Part shown: piece by piece, positions 36,657 to 44,738 of the stretch
Numbering within the stretch: position 1 is the first letter of the stretch
How the letters are laid out: every line of letters starts with the position of its first letter
Origin: Iningainema tapete BLCC-T55
Lineage (GTDB): Bacteria > Cyanobacteriota > Cyanobacteriia > Cyanobacteriales > Nostocaceae
DNA length: 64,000 bases
Assembly: GCF_014698965.1 (NCBI RefSeq)
Contig: NZ_JACXAE010000091.1
Span: forward strand, 1 to 64,000
Direction of reading: 5' to 3'
Notes under the pieces: model-generated
The model's database searches: none
What the model was told of the DNA's origin: nothing
What the model saw: the letters and a program-made list of their open reading frames with translations, nothing else
Made by a program: the position numbers and the translations under genes

Positions 36657-37340
36657 ATGTCAGCTACACCTACTATCAAGCTTCCCCCTTTAGAAAGTGG
36701 CGATCGCCTGACTCTCCCAGAATTTGAGCGCCGTTACAACCAAATGCCCAACAATACAAAAGCAGAATTAATCGAAGGAGTAGTGTACTTGGCGGCAGCA
36801 GTGCGAATAAAAAATCATGGTAGACCTCATGCTCAAATTATAGGATGGCTATCCGCCTACTGGTTTAATACACCAGGAGTAGACATGGGCGATAACACCA
36901 CTGTACGTCTAGATGCTGACAACGAACCTCAACCTGACGCCTTGTTACGGATTGAGCCTGAAGTAGGTGGTAACTCTCGTATCAGTGATGATGATTATAT
37001 TGAAGGAGCGCCAGAACTAATTGTTGAAGTTGCGGCTAGCAGTGCTTCTTATGATTTAAATGATAAGCTCAATGCCTATCGCCGTAATGGAGTACAGGAG
37101 TATATTGTCTGGCAAATTTATGAAAATCGCTTAGATTGGTTCATACTTCATGAAGGAAGATATATTTCTTTAGAACCGGATGCAGACGGAATAATTCGCT
37201 CTCAAGTTTTTCCTGGATTATGGTTAGCAGTCTCTGCTTTGCAACAGAGAAATATGGCTGTTGTTTTAGCAGTTCTTCAAGAGGGACTAAAAACAGCAGA
37301 GCATCAAGCATTTATAGAAAGATTGAGTCAAACTGCCTAG
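36657..37340 (+). CDS. Uma2-family (DUF820) PD-(D/E)XK nuclease-like protein
   Basis: A 227-residue protein from the ATG at 36657 (MSATPTIKLPPLESGDRL); a TTG three codons earlier is less likely. It shows the Uma2 pattern: LTLPEFERRYN, KAELIEGVVYLA (conserved Glu), NTTVRLDADNEPQPDALLRI (catalytic-type Asp), PELIVEVAASSASYDL (E-x-A in place of E-x-K) and YRRNGVQEYIVW. These are restriction-endonuclease-fold proteins, very abundant in cyanobacteria, without an established target. It is divergent from the HEPN/KGGVGR operon by about 50 bp and ends at a hairpin shared with the convergent ABC gene. Confidence 0.88.
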   Translation: MSATPTIKLPPLESGDRLTLPEFERRYNQMPNNTKAELIEGVVYLAAAVRIKNHGRPHAQIIGWLSAYWFNTPGVDMGDNTTVRLDADNEPQPDALLRIEPEVGGNSRISDDDYIEGAPELIVEVAASSASYDLNDKLNAYRRNGVQEYIVWQIYENRLDWFILHEGRYISLEPDADGIIRSQVFPGLWLAVSALQQRNMAVVLAVLQEGLKTAEHQAFIERLSQTA

Positions 37341-37370
37341 ATCCCCGACTTCTTAAAGAAGTCGGGGATC
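37340..37370. terminator. perfect hairpin between convergent stop codons
   Basis: GATCCCCGACTTCTT pairs perfectly with AAGAAGTCGGGGATC, a 14-15 bp stem with almost no loop. It begins at the last base of the Uma2 stop and ends at the last base of the convergent ABC ATPase gene, so the two genes are separated by exactly this hairpin. It should act as a bidirectional terminator. Confidence 0.7.
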
Positions 37371-38614
37371 TAAAGATCTAAAGCTAGCTCAGTTTCTGGA
37401 TCGAAAAAGTGTAATTTCTCTAAATTTATAGATAACCACAGTTGTTCGCCAACACTGACAAACCGTTCCGGTGGAACTCTCACTTGCACTTCATTAGTAG
37501 TAGCAGTGTGAAAACCAGGATCGAGAAGTTTGGTAGAAAGATAGATATCATTGCCAAGATTCTCTACCAATTCTACTTTTACTGGCAAATTTTTATTAGC
37601 AGGCACACTCACGCTTAAATGTTCTGGACGAATACCTAAAATCACAGTTCGCCCATCGTATTTTTGTAGAGCCTTTCCCCAAACTTCTGGTAGAGTAAGA
37701 CGAAAATCACCATTGGTAATTAACTGGGGGGCATGAAACTCTACAGAAATAAAATTCATAGGCGGTGAACCAATGAATTGCGCCACAAAGAGGTTCGCCG
37801 GATTATTGTACAATTCCAGAGGAGAAGCAACTTGCTGAAGCCTACCTTCTGACAAGATAGCAATCCGATCGCCCATCGTCATGGCTTCAGTTTGATCGTG
37901 AGTAACGTAAATTGTTGTTGCACCTAGTTGGCGTTGCAATTTAACAATTTGGGCGCGAGTTTCGGCACGAAGTTTGGCATCTAAATTAGACAGGGGTTCA
38001 TCCATTAAAAACACTTGAGGATTACGTGCGATCGCTCTGCCTAGTGCGACTCTTTGCCTTTGTCCCCCAGATAACTGTGCCGGATAGCGATTTAACAAAG
38101 CTTCTATTTGCAATAATTGTGCCACATAACGCACTCGCTCATCCACAGCCCTTTCTTGCTCAGAAATATAACGTAATCCCTTGGGCAAATTCCTCGTCAT
38201 TCCCACCAATAAAGACGCAGTGAAATCTCCCTTTCTCCCTGTTTCCCCCTCTCCCTCTCTCTTCCTACGCCGTCTCAATCCAAAAGCCACATTATTATAC
38301 ACCGTCATATGAGGATAGAGGGCGTAATTTTGAAACACCATTGCAATGTCTCGTTCTTTGGGGGGTAAGTCATTTACCAAGCGATCGCCCACCCAGATAT
38401 TACCGCCAGTCATTACCTCCAACCCAGCAATTAACCGCAGGAGGGTGCTTTTCCCACAACCCGAAGGTCCCACCAGCACCATAAACTCACCATCAGCCAC
38501 TGTCAGGTTAATTCGTCGCAAGACATTCATGCTTTCTGCATTTTGGACAGAGGCTGTATCCCCTTTGCGTGGGGGAAAACTTTTGTAAACGTTTTCTAAA
38601 ATAACTTGCGCCAC
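37370..38614 (-). CDS. sugar-type ABC transporter ATP-binding protein (UgpC/MalK-like)
   Basis: A 414-residue ATPase of the CUT1 class. Walker A is GPSGCGKST (49-57), the Q-loop is in MVFQNYALYPHMTVYNNVAFGL, the signature LSGGQRQRVALGRAI is at about 161-175, Walker B is VFLMDEPLSNLD and the H-loop is in YVTHDQTEA. A C-terminal TOBE/regulatory region begins near residue 280 (LGIRPEHLSV). It powers import of a sugar or glycerol phosphate by permeases encoded elsewhere, because none is adjacent. Between FGLRR and the helical subdomain lies an insertion of about 35 residues, Arg/Lys/Gly/Glu-rich, encoded by a pyrimidine-rich tract (38174-38275), not found in typical homologues. A second odd stretch is KGDTASVQNAES near residues 17-28. 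Confidence 0.93.
   Translation of the reverse strand: MAQVILENVYKSFPPRKGDTASVQNAESMNVLRRINLTVADGEFMVLVGPSGCGKSTLLRLIAGLEVMTGGNIWVGDRLVNDLPPKERDIAMVFQNYALYPHMTVYNNVAFGLRRRRKREGEGETGRKGDFTASLLVGMTRNLPKGLRYISEQERAVDERVRYVAQLLQIEALLNRYPAQLSGGQRQRVALGRAIARNPQVFLMDEPLSNLDAKLRAETRAQIVKLQRQLGATTIYVTHDQTEAMTMGDRIAILSEGRLQQVASPLELYNNPANLFVAQFIGSPPMNFISVEFHAPQLITNGDFRLTLPEVWGKALQKYDGRTVILGIRPEHLSVSVPANKNLPVKVELVENLGNDIYLSTKLLDPGFHTATTNEVQVRVPPERFVSVGEQLWLSINLEKLHFFDPETELALDL
38174..38275. repeat. low-complexity pyrimidine-rich tract inserted in the ABC ATPase gene
   Basis: The plus strand reads CTCCCTTTCTCCCTG and then CCCCCTCTCCCTCTC and similar runs within the coding sequence. It encodes the RRKREGEGETGRKGD segment of the ATPase. 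Such tracts are usually intergenic in cyanobacteria; here the frame is kept. Confidence 0.65.
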
Positions 38615-38958
38615 GAGCTTCTCAGATAACTCCTATAGTTAGTAGTTAAGATCAGACTATCTAGATTTTGCTTAATTTCATACCAAAGGTGGACGTATTA
38701 AATACAATTTTAAATTACTCAGTTATATGGTACAATTATACTAGTTAGGAATTGACATCCATTGCGATGAAGTCGTAGGTAACACAGAACGCGCCATAAT
38801 AGCTTAACGCTTATGCTACAAATAACTCATTAGCTCAAATAATCATATGCAATTTTTCTGTGAACTAATTAAAATTTACAAAAACTACCTCAATTAAGCA
38901 CGAACACAGACCAACCTCACCCCACCAATATCGCACTTTTTGTAGTTAAGGAGGATTC
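38615..38958. other. divergent intergenic region (344 bp)
   Basis: AT-rich spacer between the divergent ABC ATPase and ssb genes. The only clear signal is the ribosome-binding site AAGGAGGA at about 38948-38955 for ssb. No open frame or palindrome was found. Confidence 0.5.
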
Positions 38959-39483
38959 ATGAACAGTTGCATTTTGATGGCGGAAATTATTCAAGACCCA
39001 CAATTACGTTATACAGCCGATAATTTAGAAGTAGCTGAAATGCTAGTGCAGTTTTCCGCGCTGCGCGAAAATGAACCGCCAGCAACTTTAAAAGTGGTAG
39101 GGTGGGGCAATATGGCAAAAGAAATTCAGCAAAACTACCACCAAGGCGATCGCGTATTACTCGAAGGGCGCTTGGGCATGAATACAATTGATCGTCCTGA
39201 AGGATTCAAAGAAAAACGTGCCGAATTGACAGTGCAAAGGATACACTCTTTAGGAACTGATGTCAACATCAATTCGTCATCAATGACAACAACGCCATCA
39301 GTTACTGCAGCGCGTGGGCAAAAAGCTAATTCTACCTACGAATCACCCCAGCCAATACCTACCCCAGCACCAAGTAGCGTTGCAACCCAAGACGATCAAG
39401 AAGAACCCATACCTCAAAAAAACTACAAACCTTCTTACCCAGCCCCAACCCCAGAACCAGATGTAGACGACATCCCCTTTTAA
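38959..39483 (+). CDS. ssb: single-stranded DNA-binding protein
   Basis: A 174-residue SSB. The OB fold covers residues 1-100 (NSCILMAEIIQDPQLRYT, VAEMLVQFSALRENEPPATLKVVGWGNMA, GDRVLLEGRL). A long Pro/Gln/Ser-rich tail follows and ends in PDVDDIPF, the acidic tip that recruits replication and repair proteins. It coats single-stranded DNA as a tetramer or dimer. The OB fold departs from E. coli SSB at the N-terminus (MNSCILMAEI in place of a NKVILIG-type strand) but fits the cyanobacterial short SSB group. The start has a very good ribosome-binding site (AAGGAGGA, 6-7 nt away). Confidence 0.92.
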   Translation: MNSCILMAEIIQDPQLRYTADNLEVAEMLVQFSALRENEPPATLKVVGWGNMAKEIQQNYHQGDRVLLEGRLGMNTIDRPEGFKEKRAELTVQRIHSLGTDVNINSSSMTTTPSVTAARGQKANSTYESPQPIPTPAPSSVATQDDQEEPIPQKNYKPSYPAPTPEPDVDDIPF

Positions 39484-39693
39484 TTCAAAGAATAAAACCT
39501 GCAGCCGGGTGCGTTAGGCGCATGTAAATATTGATTCAAAAACTCCAATCGCGCCAAACGCACCAAACATAGTGAAAAACTTTTTCTTGCCCTCTGCCTT
39601 CCTCAAAGGGCTGTTAAAAAATTTCAACTTTTAAACAGAATATCAAATTAACTGTTAAAATCCACTTTATTTAAAAATAAACACCCGACTCCT

Positions 39694-41571
39694 ATGAGAG
39701 AAATAGTCCTAGATGTTCGCAATCTGCAAGTTGAATTTTCCGGTGATGGTAATAACAACAAAGCTGTAGATAATATCTCCTTTCAACTACACAAAGGAGA
39801 GACACTGGGAATAGTAGGGGAGTCGGGATCGGGAAAATCAGTCACATCCTTAGCGGTGATGGGTTTGGTGCAGAAACCAGGAAAGATCAGTGGAGGCGAA
39901 ATTTGGTTTCACCCACAACAAGGAGGCGAACCAATTAACTTGCTTTCTCTGCCACCAGAGCATATGCAGCTCTACAGGGGCGGTGACATCGCGATGATTT
40001 TTCAAGAACCAATGAGTTCGCTCAATCCAGTATACACCATAGGGTTTCAGTTAACTGAAGCGATTATGCGCCATCAAAAGGTTTCCACAACTGAAGCCAG
40101 AAGACAAGCGATCGCCGGTTTACAAGAAGTAAAACTTCTTCCCAGTGACGAAACCCTTCAGCAGCAGTATATTGAAACTGCAAAAATTGCTGGTTCATCA
40201 AATTTAGACGAACGGAAGCTAGCACAGTTGGTTAACCAACACAAAGAAGCAATGCTAGAGCGTTACCCGCATCAACTTTCCGGAGGGCAACTACAGCGGG
40301 TAATGATTGCAATGGCAATTTCTTGTAACCCCTTACTATTAATAGCTGACGAACCAACTACAGCATTAGATGTGACAGTGCAAGCAACAATTATTGAGTT
40401 GCTGCGAGAGTTACAACTGCGTCGGGAAATGGCATTGATTTTTATTACCCACGACTTGGGACTAATTGCAGAAATTGCCGATTCTGTAGCAGTCATGTAC
40501 AAAGGCAAAATTGTTGAACAAGGCTTATCTGAGCAAATTTTCTCTGCCCCCCAACATCCATATACTAAAGGGTTAGTTGCTTGTCGCCCTTCCCTCAATC
40601 GTCGTCCCCAAAAATTACTAACGGTTGCTGATTACATGAGTGTGGAGGAAAAACCAACAGGATTGGTGATTCAACCCAAACAACCAGCACAACCACCGGA
40701 AATAACAACAGAAGAAATCCTGCGCCGATTGACAAGCTTAGAACAACAGCAGCCCTTATTGCAAGTCCAGGATCTTAAGGTAGGGTTCCCTATACGCGGG
40801 GTATTTGGTGGGACAAAACGCTACACTATGGCAGTTAATGGTGTTTCCTTTGATGTGAAAAAAGGGGAAACTCTGGGATTAGTAGGAGAATCTGGTTGTG
40901 GTAAAACTACTCTCGGCAGAACTTTGCTACGACTAATTGAGCCAATGAGTGGTCAAATTAAGTTTGAGGGAAAAGATATTACTACAATTAAAGGCGAAGC
41001 GTTGCAAAAGTTACGCCGAGAAATGCAAATTGTCTTCCAAAACCCTTTTAGCGCTCTCGATCCACGCATGAAGGTTGGGGAAGCAATTATGGAGCCTTTG
41101 GTAATTCACTCTATCAATAATAGTAAGCAACAACGACGAGAACGTGTAGCTTATCTTTTAGAAAGAGTGGGGTTGAGTGCAGATGCAATACAACGTTATC
41201 CGCATCAGTTTTCTGGTGGGCAACGTCAACGGATTTGTATTGCCCGTTCTTTGGCATTAAATCCCAAGTTTATCATTTGTGATGAATCGGTTTCGGCTCT
41301 AGATGTGTCAGTGCAGGCGCAAGTACTAAATCTGTTGAAAGAATTACAAGATGAGTTTGGCTTGACTTACATTTTTATTTCTCACGATTTAAGTGTAGTG
41401 AAATTTATGAGCGATCGCATTCTTGTGATGAATAAGGGGCAAATTGTTGAACAAGGTACAGCCGAAGAAATTTACCGCGCACCTAAAGAAGAATATACGC
41501 AAAAGTTAATTGCTTCTATTCCCACTGGTAGTTCTGAAAGAATACAAAAGCGTCATGTCCGAACATCTTGA
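39694..41571 (+). CDS. double ABC ATPase of dipeptide/oligopeptide (DppD-DppF) type
   Basis: A 625-residue protein with two complete ABC ATPase domains, corresponding to OppD and OppF fused (as in YejF or GsiA). Domain 1 has [25 protein letters not shown] and [13 protein letters not shown]. Domain 2 has [28 protein letters not shown] and [13 protein letters not shown]; Glu-Ser replaces the usual Glu-Pro in the second Walker B. Each domain ends with the peptide-importer C-terminal extension ([31 protein letters not shown]). It energises uptake of peptides, glutathione or similar; permeases and binding protein are not nearby. The 3' end overlaps the convergent padR gene by 19 bp. Confidence 0.94.
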   Translation: MREIVLDVRNLQVEFSGDGNNNKAVDNISFQLHKGETLGIVGESGSGKSVTSLAVMGLVQKPGKISGGEIWFHPQQGGEPINLLSLPPEHMQLYRGGDIAMIFQEPMSSLNPVYTIGFQLTEAIMRHQKVSTTEARRQAIAGLQEVKLLPSDETLQQQYIETAKIAGSSNLDERKLAQLVNQHKEAMLERYPHQLSGGQLQRVMIAMAISCNPLLLIADEPTTALDVTVQATIIELLRELQLRREMALIFITHDLGLIAEIADSVAVMYKGKIVEQGLSEQIFSAPQHPYTKGLVACRPSLNRRPQKLLTVADYMSVEEKPTGLVIQPKQPAQPPEITTEEILRRLTSLEQQQPLLQVQDLKVGFPIRGVFGGTKRYTMAVNGVSFDVKKGETLGLVGESGCGKTTLGRTLLRLIEPMSGQIKFEGKDITTIKGEALQKLRREMQIVFQNPFSALDPRMKVGEAIMEPLVIHSINNSKQQRRERVAYLLERVGLSADAIQRYPHQFSGGQRQRICIARSLALNPKFIICDESVSALDVSVQAQVLNLLKELQDEFGLTYIFISHDLSVVKFMSDRILVMNKGQIVEQGTAEEIYRAPKEEYTQKLIASIPTGSSERIQKRHVRTS

Positions 41572-42137
41572 GCATCTTGCTTTGCTTCTGCCAATTGATT
41601 CAGATTTACTAAGGTTTGTTCGCACCAATTAATTAAAGACGAGGTAACGTGTAGTTTATAACTAATAATTATTGACCAGTAGGGAATATTTGGGTTATCT
41701 GCTTTATGGTGTTGCTTCAATTGTACTTCCATCGCTTGATACTTTTGCAGTAGTTCCTGTTGTAGATCCCTAAATTTTTGTACGTGGCGAATGTTGTCAG
41801 CGACAGAAACTTGTTGTCCAAAAAAAAGCTTGAGCAAAATTTCAATTCTTTCTACTTGCGGTTCAACAGGTTCAGTTAACCACTGTTGCAACTCTTGTTG
41901 TCCTTTTTCTGTAAGTTGATAAACGTGGCGATTTGGTTTGCCTACTTGCTCCTCAACTGCTTGAGTTGCTAACCCTTCTTCTACCAATTTTTTCAGAATT
42001 GGATAAATTTGCCCATAACTTTCACTCCAAAAGTTGCTAGTACTGGTTTCGATCTTCTTTTTAATGTCGTAACCTGACTTGGGACCAAAACTTAATATTC
42101 CCAATATAGCGTATTTACTTTTATTTTCTCTTGACAT
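41553..42137 (-). CDS. PadR-family transcriptional regulator
   Basis: A 194-residue regulator from the ATG at 42137 (MSRENKSKYAILGIL). An upstream in-frame GTG at 42182 would add 15 non-conserved residues. The N-terminal winged helix shows AILGILSFGPKSGYDIKKKIE, FWSESYGQIYPILKKLVEEGL and HVYQLTEKGQQELQQWL. The C-terminal half is the Vir-type dimerisation domain with a coiled-coil helix (RHVQKFRDLQQELLQKYQAMEVQLK). PadR proteins generally repress phenolic-acid or multidrug-related genes, often adjacent ones. The neighbouring double ABC ATPase gene is convergent and overlaps by 19 bp, so it is not an obvious direct target. Confidence 0.92.
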   Translation of the reverse strand: MSRENKSKYAILGILSFGPKSGYDIKKKIETSTSNFWSESYGQIYPILKKLVEEGLATQAVEEQVGKPNRHVYQLTEKGQQELQQWLTEPVEPQVERIEILLKLFFGQQVSVADNIRHVQKFRDLQQELLQKYQAMEVQLKQHHKADNPNIPYWSIIISYKLHVTSSLINWCEQTLVNLNQLAEAKQDAQDVRT

Positions 42138-42202
42138 TATGCCATCTATATGTATGTTACTGAGAGATAAGAGTAGATACACCAGGATGGGGGGGAAAAA
42201 AT

Positions 42203-42231
42203 GTACAGACGCCCCGGTGGGGCGTCTCTAC
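42203..42231. repeat. GTAGAGACG palindrome, copy 3 (GCCCC type)
   Basis: GTACAGACGCCCC pairs with GGGGCGTCTCTAC around GGT, with one mismatch. It is adjacent to copy 4, in the 136-bp spacer between padR and the end of mgtE. Confidence 0.8.
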
Positions 42232-42244
42232 GGGGGCGGGAAAT

Positions 42245-42277
42245 GTACAGACGCCCCGCCGGAGGGAGCGTCTCTAC
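42245..42277. repeat. GTAGAGACG palindrome, copy 4, overlapping the mgtE stop
   Basis: GTACAGACGCCCC...GGGAGCGTCTCTAC is an imperfect member with a 3-4 bp insertion in the loop side. Its right arm includes the mgtE stop codon (42274-42276), so the repeat supplies the end of that gene. Confidence 0.75.
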
Positions 42278-43620
42278 CCAAATATCCGCAACGCAGCAGA
42301 AATCATCGATAGGAACGTCAAAAACCCAACTGCATCCAAGGTGGTAGTCATTAGTGGTCCACTAATTAAGGCTGGATCTAGATTTAAGCGCGTCAAACCC
42401 ATTGGCAACAACGTCCCCAATGTAGCGGCTAGCAGTACATTCACGATCATTACCATTGCCGCCACCACCGATACCCAACGTTCGTGAGGGGGCGACCAAA
42501 TCAGCGATAGTGCACCAAGAGCAAAACCTAAAGCTACGGCTGTGCCTAAACCCGCCAAAATTTCTTTGCGCAGAAGTAGCATGGTGTCTTTTGGCGTGAC
42601 TTCGCCAACACCAAGACCTCGAACTGTGACAGATAAAACTTGGAAGGCGACATTGCCACTACTGTTAGCTAAAATTGGCATGATGATTGCCAATACTGGT
42701 ACTTGTGAAATCACCGTTTGAAAGGGCGAGATAGCACTGGCTGCACCAATATACAAAGCAATATTTCCTAACAACCACGGCAAGCGCTTGCGAATGGTAA
42801 CTTGGGGTGGGGACAAAGCCTGTTCATCACCACCGCTGACACCTGCTAGTTTTTGAATGTCTTCTGTAGCTTCTTCCTCTAGAATATCGATGACATCATC
42901 AATCGTGATAATGCCAACTAGCCTTTCTTCCCGATCTACCACAGGTAAAGCGATTAAGTCATAACGCTTCATCAGGCGGGCGACTTCTTCCTGAGGTGTT
43001 TCTGTTTTAACTTTGATCACGCGATCGCTCGCTACATCCTTAATCAAAACATCAGGAAAAGTGAATATTAACTGCCGCAGTGAGACAACACTGACTAGCG
43101 TGCGGTTATCATCTGTAACGTAAGCATAGTAAATTGTCTCCTTGTCTTCATCTTGACGGCGGATTTTACACAGAGCTTCTCCTACAGTTAATCCTTCGCG
43201 CAACCGTACATATTCGGTTGTCATTACCCGCCCTGCCGTGCCTTCGGCGTAACCGAGAATTGTTGCTGTTGCGTGCCGTTGTTCTGGGCTAAGGGAGTGC
43301 AAAAGCCGCTTAACTACACCTGCTGGCAATTCATCAAACAATTCTGCCCGTTCGTCAGGACTCATCGCCTCCACAATTTGTGCTACTTGAATATCATGAA
43401 GGTAATTAATCAAATCTTCCTGTACTTCTGGCGGCAAGTACTCAAACACATCTATGGCGTGATGTTTGTTAAGGAGACGGAAGGCGATCGCCCGCTTTTG
43501 TTTGGGCAATTGCGTGATGTACTCTCCTGCATCTACGGGCTGTAAATCATTCAAGTCTGACTTCAACTGGTTTAAGTCAGCAATGTCAATAAATGAATTG
43601 CGAATATCTTGTGTGAGCAT
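42274..43620 (-). CDS. mgtE: magnesium transporter MgtE
   Basis: A 448-residue Mg2+ channel of the inner membrane. I use ATG 43620-43618 (MLTQDIRNSF), since AGGAGG lies 4 nt upstream; the frame is open 12 codons further but those codons overlap this ribosome-binding site. The MgtE N domain covers about 20-125 (FEYLPPEVQEDLI, LLHSLSPEQRHA). Two CBS domains follow (about 125-255: VMTTEYVRLREGLTVGEAL, LVGIITIDDVIDIL), which close the pore when Mg2+ is plentiful. The five-span channel domain begins at KRLPWLLGNIALYIGA and includes the pore region PILANSSGNVAFQ (usually GNAGNQ) and the LGALLP-like TLGTLLPMGL. The changed Gly-Asn motif deserves a note. A long structured leader precedes the gene. 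Confidence 0.95.
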   Translation of the reverse strand: MLTQDIRNSFIDIADLNQLKSDLNDLQPVDAGEYITQLPKQKRAIAFRLLNKHHAIDVFEYLPPEVQEDLINYLHDIQVAQIVEAMSPDERAELFDELPAGVVKRLLHSLSPEQRHATATILGYAEGTAGRVMTTEYVRLREGLTVGEALCKIRRQDEDKETIYYAYVTDDNRTLVSVVSLRQLIFTFPDVLIKDVASDRVIKVKTETPQEEVARLMKRYDLIALPVVDREERLVGIITIDDVIDILEEEATEDIQKLAGVSGGDEQALSPPQVTIRKRLPWLLGNIALYIGAASAISPFQTVISQVPVLAIIMPILANSSGNVAFQVLSVTVRGLGVGEVTPKDTMLLLRKEILAGLGTAVALGFALGALSLIWSPPHERWVSVVAAMVMIVNVLLAATLGTLLPMGLTRLNLDPALISGPLMTTTLDAVGFLTFLSMISAALRIFG

Positions 43621-43866
43621 AAAACCTCCTATGATCTCCCCCGCGCCGGGAGACAAGCTCGCCAGCTTAGAGGAGGGTTGTACTGCCGTCAGGTGGACTG
43701 TGGTCCATAAAATCTCTAGGAATTCAACATTGATTACCTATCAATGGCATCACTAAGTCATATTACTAACCCGGAACTATGTGATCCGGCAGATGCTGGG
43801 AGTCCGTAGCAGAAATTTTTTAATTTCACCCACGGCATTTCCCATTGCCCTGATGCCTGTTGATTT
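43621..43866 (-). promoter_or_regulatory. structured 5' leader of mgtE with potential ribosome-site sequestration
   Basis: About 245 nt separate the predicted start of transcription from mgtE. On the minus strand the region near the gene has AACCCTCCT (43679-43671), which can pair with the ribosome-binding AGGAGGTT (43630-43623), leaving one bulged C. The enclosed part holds two hairpins (43668-43655 AAGCTGGCGAGCTT and 43653-43635 TCTCCC...GGGAGA). More hairpins lie further 5', for example GGCAATGGGAAATGCC around 43850-43833 and CCGGA...TCCGG around 43794-43772. I do not recognise the M-box (ykoK) core. The function as a Mg2+ or other switch is inference. Confidence 0.4.
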
Positions 43867-43872
43867 GAGTAG

Positions 43873-43900
43873 ATTTTACTACTGTCAGGAACTATGTCAA
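43873..43900 (-). promoter_or_regulatory. candidate sigma-70 promoter of mgtE
   Basis: Minus-strand TTGACA (43900-43895), 16-bp spacer, TAAAAT (43878-43873). The -35 box is perfect and the -10 matches five of six. Transcription would start near 43866, giving a leader of about 245 nt. Confidence 0.5.
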
Positions 43901-43975
43901 GAGTATTGACCAAATTCCTTTGAAACTTAATAAAGTTAAAAAACTTACTTCCTAAGTAGTAGCCTCGATCAAGTC

Positions 43976-44053
43976 TCAAACAGCTGTGTTCTGTAATTTT
44001 ACCGAATTTTTCCAACAAAAATAGGCAATTATTCGCATTGACATTTGCGACAT
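43976..44053 (-). CDS. possible 25-residue small ORF with strong ribosome-binding site
   Basis: ATG at 44053 is preceded by AAGGAGG with 8 nt spacing, the best Shine-Dalgarno match in this spacer. The frame encodes MSQMSMRIIAYFCWKNSV and seven more residues before TGA at 43978-43976. It is on the same strand as mgtE but upstream of the predicted mgtE promoter. No homologue is known to me. It could be a leader peptide, a small membrane-active peptide, or chance. Confidence 0.3.
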   Translation of the reverse strand: MSQMSMRIIAYFCWKNSVKLQNTAV

Positions 44054-44738
44054 GACTGCTACCTCCTTAAATATAGTTCCCACAAGTGCTAGCTGATTGA
44101 GCGATTCGATCTAAAATAATCTTCAATCCGAGCAGAAAATAATTCGGCTATGTTAAGAATTTAGTACTACCACGCGATCGCCCACATCTGATGCAAGTGT
44201 GGTTCATGCCTACGCCTTAATACATAGAATATGTATCTAACTTACTCATAAAATGCCATTGAATTGACAATTAATGGATGGTATTCTTCTACTGTCCACC
44301 TACGTAGCGTTAAAAGTGTTGGTATTGTTTGCATAGACTATCTACCATTTGTTATAAATTAATGAGTTTGAAACTATCATAGCGGACTCTTTATTAAAAC
44401 ATTGAATAGGGACAACGTACTGAAATTGTTTTTGTTTATAGTTTGATATTTTCCCGGATTATTGAGGCTTATCTAGAATTAACAGAAAGAATTTAAAGAA
44501 AAAGATAATGTCTAGTCTAGTCAGATAAAGATTTGAAAAAAATCCAAAAATCGAGTATATTCTTTTAAAACAGACCTATTGATACCACCGATTTTCACGT
44601 CCCTCTTTAAAAAACATCTAATGTAGAGACGTTCCGGCGGAACGTCTCTACAGAATAGGTAGGTGTAACAGGATAGCTAATGGCTGATAGCTAATAGCTA
44701 ACCATTAAAACAATTAGCAATTAGCAATAAACAATCAC
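44054..44738. other. intergenic region upstream of the phosphorylase-kinase-like gene (685 bp)
   Basis: Mostly AT-rich with no supported gene. It contains a HIP1-like GCGATCGCC near 44176, the GTAGAGACG palindrome at 44623-44651, and, just before the 44739 start, a run of short repeats built on GCTAATAGCTAA and TTAGCAATTAGCAAT. A region near 44490-44580 is A-rich. Confidence 0.45.
44623..44651. repeat. GTAGAGACG palindrome, copy 5 (GTTCC type)
   Basis: GTAGAGACGTTCC pairs perfectly with GGAACGTCTCTAC around GGC, the most regular of the five copies. It lies about 90 bp before the phosphorylase-kinase-like gene. Confidence 0.85.

Noticed and set aside
43770-43860. Cobalamin-riboswitch-like GGGAA...GGTGAAA...CCC pattern in the mgtE leader
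   Set aside because: The 3' B12-box is not present and the gene is a Mg2+ transporter. Resemblance is limited to short G-rich and C-rich pieces.
43758-44018. 86-codon minus-strand frame in the mgtE upstream region
   Set aside because: No ribosome-binding site or family motif, and it spans the predicted mgtE promoter and structured leader.
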